Assembly: GCA_020446425.1 (NCBI GenBank) | Contig: JAGRES010000022.1 | Location: forward strand, 1-64,000 | Direction of reading: 5' to 3' | Length of the DNA: 64,000 bases | Source: Sphingobium sp. | GTDB taxonomy: Bacteria > Pseudomonadota > Alphaproteobacteria > Sphingomonadales > Sphingomonadaceae | Part shown: positions 54,098 through 62,457 of the stretch, in pieces | Numbering within the stretch: the stretch's first letter is position 1 | Layout of the letters: each line of letters starts with the position of its first letter | Translations under genes and position numbers: made by a program | Notes under the pieces: model-generated | Told to the model about the DNA's origin: nothing | Database searches by the model: none | What the model saw: the letters and a program-made list of their open reading frames with translations, nothing else

Positions 54098-55333
54098 ATG
54101 AGTGCGAGAGGATGGATATTGCCCGCCGGTCTGGCTGTGGCGATCATGGGGGCGGGCTGGGCTGCCGCCGCGCAACAGGTCGTGATCTCCGGCAAGGCGA
54201 CCTCTCTGTCCGAGCAGCAAAACGCGCTGAAAGACGCCAAGGTACAGGCCGAGCGCGCCCGCCGCCAGTCGGAGGACATGGAGCGCAAGGCGCAGCAGGC
54301 GACACAGGAAGCGGACAAGCTGAACGCTCGCACCGCCGCTCTCGCTGCACGTATCCAGCAGAGCGAGGCCGACATTCGCGCGGGTGAGGCGCGCATCGCC
54401 ATCGTCAACAGGATGATTTCTGCCCAGCAGTCCCGTCTGGCGGCGCAGCAGGGGCCGGTCGTGCGCCTGACGGCGGCGTTGCAGAGCCTTTCGCGCCGCC
54501 CGCCGCTATTGACCCTGCTGCAACCCGGTAGCCTGACCGATAGCATTCATGCACGCGCCGCGCTCAGCCAGGTTCTGCCCGTGATACGGGAGCGCACAGC
54601 CAGCCTGCGGCAGGAGCTGGAGCGGTCGCGGCATCTCAAGTCGATGGCGGTGCAGGCCAATGCAGCGCTGAAATCGAGCCGTGGAAATCTGGGCAGGCAG
54701 AGGCTGGCGCTGCGCAAGCTGGAAGTGCAAAAACGGCTGGCCGCGCAAAATCTGGCGGCGAACGCGACATTGGAGGCGGAACGCGCCACCGCTATGGGCG
54801 AGCAGGCGCGCGATATCAGCGAACTGATGGATGAACTGGAAGCGGCGGGGTCGGTTCGCCAGCGCCTCGCCAGCCTGCCCGGGCCAATGTTGCGTCCCGA
54901 AAAACCCGGACAGGGCGCCGCGCCGGCGCAGAATGCTCAGAGCGGTGCACGGCCAAGCCGCCCGGCCTATCAGCTTCCGGCTGTCGGGGCGGTGGTGACG
55001 GGCTTTGGCGAAATGTCCGACAGCGGCGTGCGCTCCCGCGGGATCACCATCGCTACCCAGCCCAGCGCGCAGGTGGTTGCACCCGCAAAGGGCCGTATCG
55101 CTTTTGCCGGTCCCTATAGCGGTTTTGGCCAGATCGTTATCATCGACCATGGCGATGGCTGGACCAGTCTGATTACCAATTTGCGGCATCTTTCGGCTTC
55201 TGTGGGGCAGGATGTCGCGCAGGGCATGCCGGTCGGCGTCGCGGCCTCAGGCAATACGCCCAGCATCACCATAGAATTGCGGCGGCAGGGCAGGCCGGTC
55301 GACATATTGGCGATGGCCAATGTCGGGCGCTGA
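54098..55333 (+). CDS. envC: EnvC-like murein hydrolase activator (degenerate M23)
   Basis: A 411-residue exported protein with a signal peptide (1-24), a long periplasmic coiled coil (about 30-260) and a C-terminal LytM/M23 domain (about 300-411). The M23 zinc ligands are not in place. The HxxxD region reads SRGITIAT, and the usual terminal HxH strand reads SITIELRR. It is therefore an activator of amidases at division, as EnvC is, rather than an endopeptidase. ATG 54098 has AGGGG just upstream; the frame opens earlier inside rlmH. Confidence 0.88.
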   Translation: MSARGWILPAGLAVAIMGAGWAAAAQQVVISGKATSLSEQQNALKDAKVQAERARRQSEDMERKAQQATQEADKLNARTAALAARIQQSEADIRAGEARIAIVNRMISAQQSRLAAQQGPVVRLTAALQSLSRRPPLLTLLQPGSLTDSIHARAALSQVLPVIRERTASLRQELERSRHLKSMAVQANAALKSSRGNLGRQRLALRKLEVQKRLAAQNLAANATLEAERATAMGEQARDISELMDELEAAGSVRQRLASLPGPMLRPEKPGQGAAPAQNAQSGARPSRPAYQLPAVGAVVTGFGEMSDSGVRSRGITIATQPSAQVVAPAKGRIAFAGPYSGFGQIVIIDHGDGWTSLITNLRHLSASVGQDVAQGMPVGVAASGNTPSITIELRRQGRPVDILAMANVGR

Positions 55334-55425
55334 TCGCCGCTATTTTCGGTCAGCTATTTCCACCCTTTGCGTGCGGCGCTGCTGCGCCTATATTGATCAG
55401 GACTATATTCAGGAAGTTTAGTGGT

Positions 55426-56775
55426 ATGAAATCACCGTTGTTCCGTACTGCGCTCGCTCTTGGCGCGCTCGCCCTCGTCCCCGTGACCACGGCTGCGCTG
55501 GCCGAGGCCGAAGGCAGCAATTATGCCGCGCTCGACGAGTTCATGGACGTGTTCCAGAAAGTGCGCAGCGACTATGTCGAGAAAGTCGACGATGAAAAGC
55601 TGATCCGTGGTGCGATATCGGGCATGCTGGCCAGCCTCGATCCGCACAGCAGCTTCCTCGACGCCAGCGATTTCTCCAATCTGCGCACCCAGACGGAAGG
55701 CAGCTATGGCGGCCTTGGCCTGTCGGTGACGCAGGAAGACGGCGTAGTAAAAGTCATTGCGCCCACCGCCGACACGCCTGCAGCCCGCGCGGGGATGAAG
55801 GCGGGCGATTATATCACGCACCTCGATGGTGAGCTGGTATATGGCGGCACGCTGGATGAGGCGGTCGAAAAAATGCGCGGCGAACCGGGCACGTCGATCA
55901 AGCTGACGGTTGTACGCCCCGGCCGCGATGCGCCGTTCGACGTGACGATCACCCGCGAAATCATCGACATCAAGCCGGTGAAATGGGAAATCAAAGACAA
56001 TATCGGCGTCATTCAGATTGTCAGCTTCTCCGCAGACACCGGCGCGGACGTACGCTCCGCCATTCGCAGCATCGACAAGGCGCTGGGCCACAAGCCCACC
56101 GGCTATGTGCTTGACCTGCGCTCCAATCCCGGAGGGTTGTTGGATGAGGCAGTCGCCGTGTCCGACGTATTCCTGGAGCGGGGCGAAATCGTATCGCAGC
56201 GGGGCCGCCACAAGGGTGATATCGAGCGTTATTATGCGAAATCCGGCGATGACACCAAAGGCGCGCCGGTGATCGTGCTGGTCGACAGCGGTTCGGCCTC
56301 AGCGTCGGAAATCGTTGCAGGCGCCTTGCAGGACCAGCATCGCGCGCTCATCATGGGCGAGCGCAGCTTCGGCAAGGGCAGCGTGCAGACATTGTTGCCC
56401 CTGTCGCAGACCACGGCCCTGCGCCTCACCACGGCGCGCTATTACACGCCGTCCGGCCGCAGCGTGCAGGAAGGCGGCATCAAGCCGGACGTGCGCGTAC
56501 CGCAAATTTCCGATCCGGACTACAAGACCCGACCGAAATTCCGTGAATCTGACCTGCGCCGTCACCTGATCAATGAGATCAAGACCGACGATCCGGCGCT
56601 GGAAGAGGATGCGAAGGATGATCCGCGTTTCGCCATGACCGCCGAGCAGCTCAAGGCCAAGAATATCGAGGACTTCCAGCTCTATTACGCGGTGCAGACC
56701 ATCGGACGGCTGGGCGGCGAGCCGAAAGTGGCGGGAAGCTCGACCGAAGCGTTGAAGAAGGTTGCGGCAAAATAG
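55426..56775 (+). CDS. ctpA: S41 family C-terminal processing protease
   Basis: Periplasmic serine protease of 449 residues. Signal peptide 1-27, N-terminal helical segment, PDZ domain (about 85-175, YGGLGLSVTQEDG and AGMKAGDYITHLDGE), and the peptidase core with catalytic Ser in VDSGSASASEIV (S290) and Lys in GERSFGKGSVQ (K317). AGGAAG lies 9 bp before ATG 55426, which also gives a clean signal peptide; the TTG at 55393 is rejected. It follows envC by 92 bp, as in many alphaproteobacteria, where both act on peptidoglycan turnover. Confidence 0.95.
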   Translation: MKSPLFRTALALGALALVPVTTAALAEAEGSNYAALDEFMDVFQKVRSDYVEKVDDEKLIRGAISGMLASLDPHSSFLDASDFSNLRTQTEGSYGGLGLSVTQEDGVVKVIAPTADTPAARAGMKAGDYITHLDGELVYGGTLDEAVEKMRGEPGTSIKLTVVRPGRDAPFDVTITREIIDIKPVKWEIKDNIGVIQIVSFSADTGADVRSAIRSIDKALGHKPTGYVLDLRSNPGGLLDEAVAVSDVFLERGEIVSQRGRHKGDIERYYAKSGDDTKGAPVIVLVDSGSASASEIVAGALQDQHRALIMGERSFGKGSVQTLLPLSQTTALRLTTARYYTPSGRSVQEGGIKPDVRVPQISDPDYKTRPKFRESDLRRHLINEIKTDDPALEEDAKDDPRFAMTAEQLKAKNIEDFQLYYAVQTIGRLGGEPKVAGSSTEALKKVAAK

Positions 56776-56855
56776 AGAGTTGTTCAGCGCCGGTTCGGTT
56801 TTGATCCATCACAAAGCGCGATGACGTTCGAAGCATTAGTCGTTAAAGGATGGCC

Positions 56856-57353
56856 ATGACTGCCTCCTCTTCCCTTTCCCGCGCGCGGCTGGTCGCGATA
56901 CTGACCCCCAGCCTGCTGCTTGGCGGGGCGTTGTTGTCGCAATATGTCGGTGGGCTCTATCCATGCGAAATGTGTATGTGGCAGCGCTGGCCGCATCTGG
57001 TGGCGATATTCTTTGCGCTGGATGCCATCGCTCTTCGCTCCCGTCCCCCGCTTTCCGCCATTTTTGCCGGTATCGCGGCGCTGGCCATAGCCATCAGCGG
57101 GGCAATAGGCGCGTTCCACGCAGGGGTTGAATATGGCTGGTGGCAAGGCCTGACAGCATGTTCCACCGCGGCAACAGGTGGCAGCGCGCAGGACATGCTC
57201 GATTCCATCATGGCTGCGCCGCTTACACGCTGCGATGTTGCGCCGTGGGACCTGTTCGGCATTTCCCTTGCGGGCTATAATGCGATATTCTCTCTGGGAG
57301 CCGCAGCGTTGATCGTGGCGTTGCTTCTTCGCTGGAACAAGGAAAGCTCGTGA
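56856..57353 (+). CDS. dsbB: Disulfide bond formation protein B
   Basis: Inner-membrane quinone reductase that reoxidises DsbA. The 165-residue product has four membrane segments, the first redox pair in LYPCEMCMWQRWPH and a second periplasmic pair (LTACSTAA and LTRCDV). This is the alphaproteobacterial DsbB form. AAAGGA lies 5 bp before ATG 56856, so it is preferred to ATG 56850. It may serve the two DsbA-like proteins at 39.7-41.1 kb. Overlaps coq7 by 4 bp. Confidence 0.88.
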   Translation: MTASSSLSRARLVAILTPSLLLGGALLSQYVGGLYPCEMCMWQRWPHLVAIFFALDAIALRSRPPLSAIFAGIAALAIAISGAIGAFHAGVEYGWWQGLTACSTAATGGSAQDMLDSIMAAPLTRCDVAPWDLFGISLAGYNAIFSLGAAALIVALLLRWNKESS

Positions 57354-57892
57354 GCGATTTTCCCCGCCCTGTGCCACCCCGGAAGGCCGACCGCGCGTCC
57401 ATGCTGCGTGTCGATCAGGCTGGGGAATATGGCGCCACACGCATCTATGCGGGCCAGCTCGCCGTGATGGGCGATCGTCATCCGATGTCGCGCTCGATCG
57501 CCGCCATGGCGGCGCAGGAAGAACGGCACCGCGCGCATTTCGACACGATGATGGCGCAGCGCGGCGCGCGCCCGACTTTGCTCCAGCCTTTTTGGGATGT
57601 CGCCGGTTTCGCGCTTGGCGCAGCTACCGCCGCCATGGGGCCGGAAGCGGCAATGGCCTGCACCGCTGCCATCGAAACCGAGATCGACAAGCATTATTCC
57701 GAGCAGCTTGAAGCGCTGGGCGATGACGATCCGGAACTTTCCGACGCAATCCGCGATTTTCAAGCCGAGGAGGTCGAACATCGCGACACCGCACTGGCGT
57801 CCGGCGCGGAAAACGCGCCCGCCTATCCCCTTCTTTCCGGCGCTATCCGCCTCGGGTGTCGCGCCGCCATTGCCCTTTCCAAGAGGATATGA
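57350..57892 (+). CDS. coq7: Demethoxyubiquinone hydroxylase Coq7
   Basis: Di-iron monooxygenase of a late ubiquinone step. The 180-residue product shows the repeated carboxylate/His ligands of the family: GEYGATRIYAGQL (E26), EERHRAHF, ETEIDKHYSEQL and EEVEHRDTAL. GTG start overlapping the dsbB stop (GTGA). With ubiA at 45 kb and dsbB next to it, the window carries two quinone-pathway genes and one quinone user. Confidence 0.95.
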   Translation: MSDFPRPVPPRKADRASMLRVDQAGEYGATRIYAGQLAVMGDRHPMSRSIAAMAAQEERHRAHFDTMMAQRGARPTLLQPFWDVAGFALGAATAAMGPEAAMACTAAIETEIDKHYSEQLEALGDDDPELSDAIRDFQAEEVEHRDTALASGAENAPAYPLLSGAIRLGCRAAIALSKRI

Positions 57893-57894
57893 TC

Positions 57895-58470
57895 ATGACC
57901 AAGACGTTCGCCATCGCCCTTCCACTCAGTGCGGTGCTATTGTGGGCGGTGCCCGCCGCCGCGCAGGAAACGCCTGCGGGCCCGGCCGCCGAGCGCATCA
58001 AGCAGGTGATCGTCTATGGCAACGACCCGTGCCCGGTCAGCAGCGCGGATGAAATTGTCGTGTGCGCGCGTCAGGATGAATCGGAACGCTATCGCATTCC
58101 CGAGGAATTGCGGCGCGGCGAACCCGGCACCACGAAGAACGAGGCATGGACCAACCGCGTCAAATCCATCGAATATGTCGGACGCAGCGGCACGCAGAGC
58201 TGTTCGCCGGTTGGCGGTGGCGGCTTTACCGGCTGCTTCGAGCAGATTGCCCGCAACGCCAAGGCCGAGCGCAAGCAGCTGGGTAGCGCAAGCTGGGCCG
58301 ATCTGGTGGCGGCGGAACGCGCCAAGCGCCTTTCGACCATCGACGAGGACTCGGAGGAAATCGAAGCGCGCGTGAAGGCCGAAGAGGAAGCACGCAGGAA
58401 GGCGGAAGAAGAGGAAGCCGCCAATGCCGCCGAAGAGGCCGCCAATGCGATGGAAGCTTCCGAGGAATAA
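57895..58470 (+). CDS. Exported protein with Ala/Glu-rich tail, unknown function
   Basis: A 191-residue secreted protein, unnamed by me. Signal peptide 1-22 (cleavage AAA-QE). A conserved-looking core (about 30-110) contains VIVYGNDPCPVSSADEIVVCARQ and ERYRIPEELR, a pattern seen in sphingomonad proteins of unknown role. A second Cys pair lies in TQSCSPVG/GCFEQIA. The last 50 residues are a charged helix of Glu/Ala/Arg repeats. GAGG 8 bp upstream favours ATG 57895 over 57889. Immediately follows coq7. Confidence 0.8.
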   Translation: MTKTFAIALPLSAVLLWAVPAAAQETPAGPAAERIKQVIVYGNDPCPVSSADEIVVCARQDESERYRIPEELRRGEPGTTKNEAWTNRVKSIEYVGRSGTQSCSPVGGGGFTGCFEQIARNAKAERKQLGSASWADLVAAERAKRLSTIDEDSEEIEARVKAEEEARRKAEEEEAANAAEEAANAMEASEE

Positions 58471-58499
58471 AAGTTCAACTCTGTCCTGATTAATGAGAA

Positions 58500-58570
58500 C
58501 CGTTCGTGTCGAGCGCAGTCGAGACACGGATGGTAGCCTCTCGTCTCTCGACTACGCTCGAGACGAACGG
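58500..58570. repeat. REPIN-like inverted repeat pair
   Basis: CGTTCGTGTCGAGCGCAGTC (from 58501) and, inverted, GACTACGCTCGAGACGAACG (to 58569) share a common core. Each half is itself palindromic (GTCGAGC..GTCGAGAC). They are separated by about 15 bp in the 115-bp gap between two convergent genes, the usual place for REPINs in sphingomonads. Confidence 0.7.
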
Positions 58571-58585
58571 AGTATTCGGTAGAGT

Positions 58586-58987
58586 TTACACCAACCCCAG
58601 TTTGCCCAGCTCTTTTGCCATATCGGCGGGCATGGCGTCGCCATCAATACTGCCTTCGGCCAGATCGGCAGGAGCGTCTTTTTCCTCCAGATAGCGCCAG
58701 CCCTGATGCGCGCGTTTGGCGCGCGGTTGCACCGGGATCAGCCGGGGTTCTATCTTGAGCCAATAGCGCCCCTCGCCATTATCCTCGAACCCGATCAATG
58801 GGCTGCGGCCGATCAATATGCCGCCCAATATCCAGTAGAGCGAACCGCCGATCATCTCGTCGGCGCGCTTGGGCTTGTAGCGGGTGGTGAGCTTTACCTC
58901 GCCTTCGCCAGCGCGCATTTCCAGCCGCTCGCGCAGATAGGCGGCGCTGTCGCAGCCGAAAGCGATCTTGGTCATATGGAGCGGCAT
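58586..58987 (-). CDS. DUF1489 family protein
   Basis: A 133-residue cytoplasmic protein of DUF1489, an alphaproteobacterial family of unknown function. Recognisable are the start MPLHMTKIAFGCDS, RYKPKRADEMIGGSLYWILGG (about 41-61), LKIEPRLIPVQPR and HQGWRYLEEKDAPADL. Length is typical. It lies between the REPIN and the mgtE stop. Confidence 0.88.
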   Translation of the reverse strand: MPLHMTKIAFGCDSAAYLRERLEMRAGEGEVKLTTRYKPKRADEMIGGSLYWILGGILIGRSPLIGFEDNGEGRYWLKIEPRLIPVQPRAKRAHQGWRYLEEKDAPADLAEGSIDGDAMPADMAKELGKLGLV

Positions 58988-59023
58988 AGTGGATTACATG
59001 GCGCTTAGGCTGGCGGGTTTCAA

Positions 59024-60466
59024 CTATCCCGTCAGGCCGACAGCCGTCGCCAGTCCCAGGAAGGCAAGGAAGCCCATGGAATCGGTGATCGTTGTCACGA
59101 ATATCGACGAGGCCACCGCAGGATCGGCGTCGAAACGATCGAGCATGAGCGGTACGGCGGCTCCTGCTACGCCCGCCGTCACAATGTTGATCAGCATGGC
59201 TGCGGCGATCACGCCGCCCAGCATCGCGTTGCCAAAAAAGGCGGTGACGCCCAGACCGATCACCACTGCTACGGTTGATCCATTGAGCAATGCCACGCGG
59301 ATTTCACGGATGATGGTGCGCCAGCTGTTCGACGCCGTGATCTGGTTGGTGGCGAGCGCGCGCACGGTCACGGCCATGGTCTGGCTGCCTGCATTGCCGC
59401 CCACGCCTGCCACGATCGGCATCAGTGTGGCGAGCGCTACCATCTGCTCAATCGTGCCCTCGAACTGGCGAATGATGAAGGATGCGACCAGCGCGGTCAC
59501 CAGATTCGACAGCAGCCAGCGCACGCGTGATTTATAGCTGTCCATCACCGGTTCGTTGATGTCGCCGTCGCCCGCACCGGACAGGCGCAAGATATCCTCG
59601 CCTGCTTCTTCCTGAACGATATGGAGCACGTCATCGACCGTGATCATGCCGACCAGCCGCCCGCTGTCGTCGGTGACGGCGGCGGAGATCAGGCCATATT
59701 TCTGGAAACGCAGAGCGACCTCTTCCTGATCCATGTCGACCGGAATCAGCGTCTGATCACGCTGCATGACATCGGCTATCGCAATACCGCGCGGGCAGGT
59801 CAGCACCCAGCTGAGCTGGCAAGTGCCGATGGGTTTGTGCGCCTCATCGACGACAAAAATTTCCCAGAAGTCGTGGGTCAGCGCCTGGTTGTCGCGCAGA
59901 TAGTCGATGACCTGGCCCACATCCATATGCTGATGCACCGCAATCAGGTCGCGCTGCATCAGGCGGCCCGCGGACTCCTCGGGATAGGAAAGCGCGCTTT
60001 CGATGGCGGCGCGGTCCTCCGGCTCCATCGCCTCCAGCACCGCCTGCTGGTCCGCCTCCTCCATGTCCTCAATAATCGCGACAGCGTCGTCGGTATCCAG
60101 TTCACCCGCCAGTTCGGCGAGCTGTTCCGGCGCCAGCGCCTCAACCAGCTCATCGCGCACATAGTCATTGAGCTCGGACAGCACCTCGCCGTCGATCATC
60201 TCGCCCAGTGCGGCGATAATGTCGGCGCGTTCCTCCGACGGCGTCAGCTCGATAAGGTCCGCCACGTCGGCCGGGTGCAATGGCGAAACCAGCTCACGCG
60301 CGCGCTCTGTGTCGCCTTCCTCCACCGCGTCGCGCACGGCGGAGACATATTCGGGCTTCAGCCGGTCATCCTCGTCATGGCGGGATTCCCGGCCCGCATC
60401 GTCTGTGATGTCGATGGCCGCGTCGCGGTCGTCTTCAGGCGCCGTGGCAGCGTTGGTCTCGCTCAT
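59024..60466 (-). CDS. mgtE: Magnesium transporter MgtE
   Basis: Mg2+-gated Mg2+ channel, 480 residues. An acidic N-terminus (1-35) is followed by the superhelical MgtE_N domain (LHPADVADLIELT, LDTDDAVAIIEDM), two CBS domains (about 165-290, with GRLVGMITVDDVLHIV) and five C-terminal membrane segments. These carry the pore motif PIVAGVGGNAGSQTMAV and ASSIFVTTITDSMGF. GAAGGAGG lies just before ATG 60466; the longer frame to 60535 is not needed. No Mg2+ riboswitch is apparent upstream. Confidence 0.95.
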   Translation of the reverse strand: MSETNAATAPEDDRDAAIDITDDAGRESRHDEDDRLKPEYVSAVRDAVEEGDTERARELVSPLHPADVADLIELTPSEERADIIAALGEMIDGEVLSELNDYVRDELVEALAPEQLAELAGELDTDDAVAIIEDMEEADQQAVLEAMEPEDRAAIESALSYPEESAGRLMQRDLIAVHQHMDVGQVIDYLRDNQALTHDFWEIFVVDEAHKPIGTCQLSWVLTCPRGIAIADVMQRDQTLIPVDMDQEEVALRFQKYGLISAAVTDDSGRLVGMITVDDVLHIVQEEAGEDILRLSGAGDGDINEPVMDSYKSRVRWLLSNLVTALVASFIIRQFEGTIEQMVALATLMPIVAGVGGNAGSQTMAVTVRALATNQITASNSWRTIIREIRVALLNGSTVAVVIGLGVTAFFGNAMLGGVIAAAMLINIVTAGVAGAAVPLMLDRFDADPAVASSIFVTTITDSMGFLAFLGLATAVGLTG

Positions 60467-60634
60467 CGCTGCCTCCTTCGGTTGCGCCCATTTCTTCCAT
60501 GCGCCTGCTTTCGCCCATGCAACAGGGAATTGCAATGGCGTTTTTGGGCGCGTTTGCCGGGTTTGGCCTTTCCATGACGCGACAAGCCTCTATATGGGGC
60601 AGCAACCCAATTCCAACCGAAACGGAGATGCCAC

Positions 60635-61087
60635 ATGGCCGACGAAACGCTCACCCTCACCCTCGATAGCGGCGGCGATGTCGTCATCAAGCTGCGCCCG
60701 GATCTGGCGCCTGGCCATGTCGAACGCATTACCGCGCTGGCCAAGGAAGGCTTTTACGACGATGTGGTTTTCCACCGCGTAATCCCCGGTTTCATGGCGC
60801 AGGGCGGCGACCCGACCGGCACCGGCATGGGTGGATCGCAGCTTCCTGACATCAAGGCCGAGTTCAATGCGGAGCCCCATGTGCGCGGCGTCTGCTCGAT
60901 GGCGCGCGCGATGAACCCGGACAGCGCCAACAGCCAGTTCTTCATCTGCTTCGACGACGCCACCTTCCTCGACAAGCAATATACCGTCTGGGGCGTGGTC
61001 GAGAGCGGCATGGAATTTGTCGATGCGCTGCCCAAGGGCGAGCCGCCGGCAACCCCCGGCAAGATCGTCAAGGCGACGGTTTCCTGA
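60635..61087 (+). CDS. ppiB: Cyclophilin-type peptidyl-prolyl isomerase
   Basis: Catalyses cis-trans isomerisation of proline peptide bonds. A 150-residue cytoplasmic single-domain cyclophilin with FHRVIPGFMAQGGDPTGTG (Arg, Phe, Gln of the active site), ARAMNPDSANSQFFICFDD and VWGVVESGMEFVDAL. No signal peptide. Divergent from mgtE across 168 bp. Confidence 0.95.
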   Translation: MADETLTLTLDSGGDVVIKLRPDLAPGHVERITALAKEGFYDDVVFHRVIPGFMAQGGDPTGTGMGGSQLPDIKAEFNAEPHVRGVCSMARAMNPDSANSQFFICFDDATFLDKQYTVWGVVESGMEFVDALPKGEPPATPGKIVKATVS

Positions 61088-61182
61088 TTGCATGAAGCGG
61101 GTGGCGGCGTGACACGCTTCGCCGCCGCCCCGGTCTTTCCGTGGTGATGCCGTTTTCCTCCAGCCACTGAACAGGCGTCACC

Positions 61183-62364
61183 ATGGCTCAATCCCACATA
61201 TATGATGCGATCATACTGGGCGCGGGTGCGGCCGGGATGATGTGCGCGGCGATGGCGGGCCGGCGCGGCCGCAATGTGCTGCTGGTCGATCATAATGCGC
61301 AGCCGGGGCGGAAAATTCTGATCTCCGGTGGCGGGCGCTGCAACTTCACCAATATCGGCACGCGCGCAGACCGCTATCTCTCCGCCAACCCGCATTTCGC
61401 CAAATCCGCGCTCAGCCGGTACACGCCGCGTGATTTCATAGCGCTGGTCGAACGGTACGGCATCGCCTGGCACGAAAAGACGCTGGGCCAGCTATTTTGC
61501 GACGGTTCCGCGCAGCAGATTGTTGATATGCTGGTCGACGAATGCAAGGCGGGGAATGTGACCCCGGCCTTCGGACAGCCTGTCAGTGCCGTCGATCATC
61601 GCGATGGGCGCTATCATGTAAGCTGCGGGGGGCACGAATTCACCGCACCCTCTCTCGTTGTTGCTACCGGCGGCCCTTCGATCCCAAAACTTGGCGCTAC
61701 CGGCTTCGCCTATGACCTCGCGCGGCAGTTCGGTCTCAAGGTCGTACAGCCGCGTCCTGCGCTTGTGCCATTCACATTGGGCCCGGAAGACACGCTCTTC
61801 CGCTCGCTTTCCGGTGTCTCGACCCCGGTGCGGGTGCGGTGTGGCAAGGCGGTGTTCGAGGAAGCGGCCCTCTTCACGCATAAGGGGCTTTCCGGTCCGG
61901 CCATGCTGCAAATCTCTTCCTATTGGAAACATGGCGAGGCGATCCATGTCGATATGCTGCCCGGTCTCGAGAGGGAATGGCTGCTCGCTCTGAAGCAACA
62001 GGAACCCAATGCACAGTTGCGCGCGGTGTTTGCCCGGCATCTGCCTGCGCGTCTTGCGGAGGCCTTGTGCGAGAAGCTTGGCGAGAACGGCCAGCTTGGC
62101 GCGATGCAGGACAAGGCCTTGCGCGCCATTGGTGAGCGGCTCGCCAATTGGGAGTTCCGGCCCAGCGGGACGGAAGGCTATGCCAAGGCAGAGGTCGCCG
62201 CTGGCGGCGTGTCGACCGATGGTCTCTCCTCCAAGACGATGGAGGCCAAGCATCAATCCGGCCTTTATATCATTGGCGAGGCGGTCGATGTCACCGGCTG
62301 GCTCGGCGGCTATAATTTCCAATGGGCGTGGGCCAGCGCCCATGCCGCCGCAACGGCGCTCTGA
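61183..62364 (+). CDS. BaiN/RdsA (HI0933) family flavoprotein oxidoreductase
   Basis: A 393-residue FAD-binding protein of the HI0933-like family. N-terminal Rossmann motif ILGAGAAGMMCA (about 11-22), followed by the family signature PGRKILISGGGRCNFTN, then VATGGPSIPKLGATG and a C-terminal GEAVDVTGWLGGYNFQWAWASA. Members reduce unsaturated substrates, but the physiological substrate in this group is not established. Single gene, 93 bp before the sensor kinase. Confidence 0.9.
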   Translation: MAQSHIYDAIILGAGAAGMMCAAMAGRRGRNVLLVDHNAQPGRKILISGGGRCNFTNIGTRADRYLSANPHFAKSALSRYTPRDFIALVERYGIAWHEKTLGQLFCDGSAQQIVDMLVDECKAGNVTPAFGQPVSAVDHRDGRYHVSCGGHEFTAPSLVVATGGPSIPKLGATGFAYDLARQFGLKVVQPRPALVPFTLGPEDTLFRSLSGVSTPVRVRCGKAVFEEAALFTHKGLSGPAMLQISSYWKHGEAIHVDMLPGLEREWLLALKQQEPNAQLRAVFARHLPARLAEALCEKLGENGQLGAMQDKALRAIGERLANWEFRPSGTEGYAKAEVAAGGVSTDGLSSKTMEAKHQSGLYIIGEAVDVTGWLGGYNFQWAWASAHAAATAL

Positions 62365-62457
62365 CGCTGGAGGGCTGATTTCGATCAACCTTTCGCATCG
62401 TTCGACGAGCGTCAGGCCGGGCATCGCACAAACCGCGCAAATGCGCTATAAACGGTC

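Noticed and set aside
58500..58570. The inverted repeat as a bidirectional terminator
   Set aside because: There is no T tract on either side, and each half is a palindrome of its own, which fits a REPIN better.
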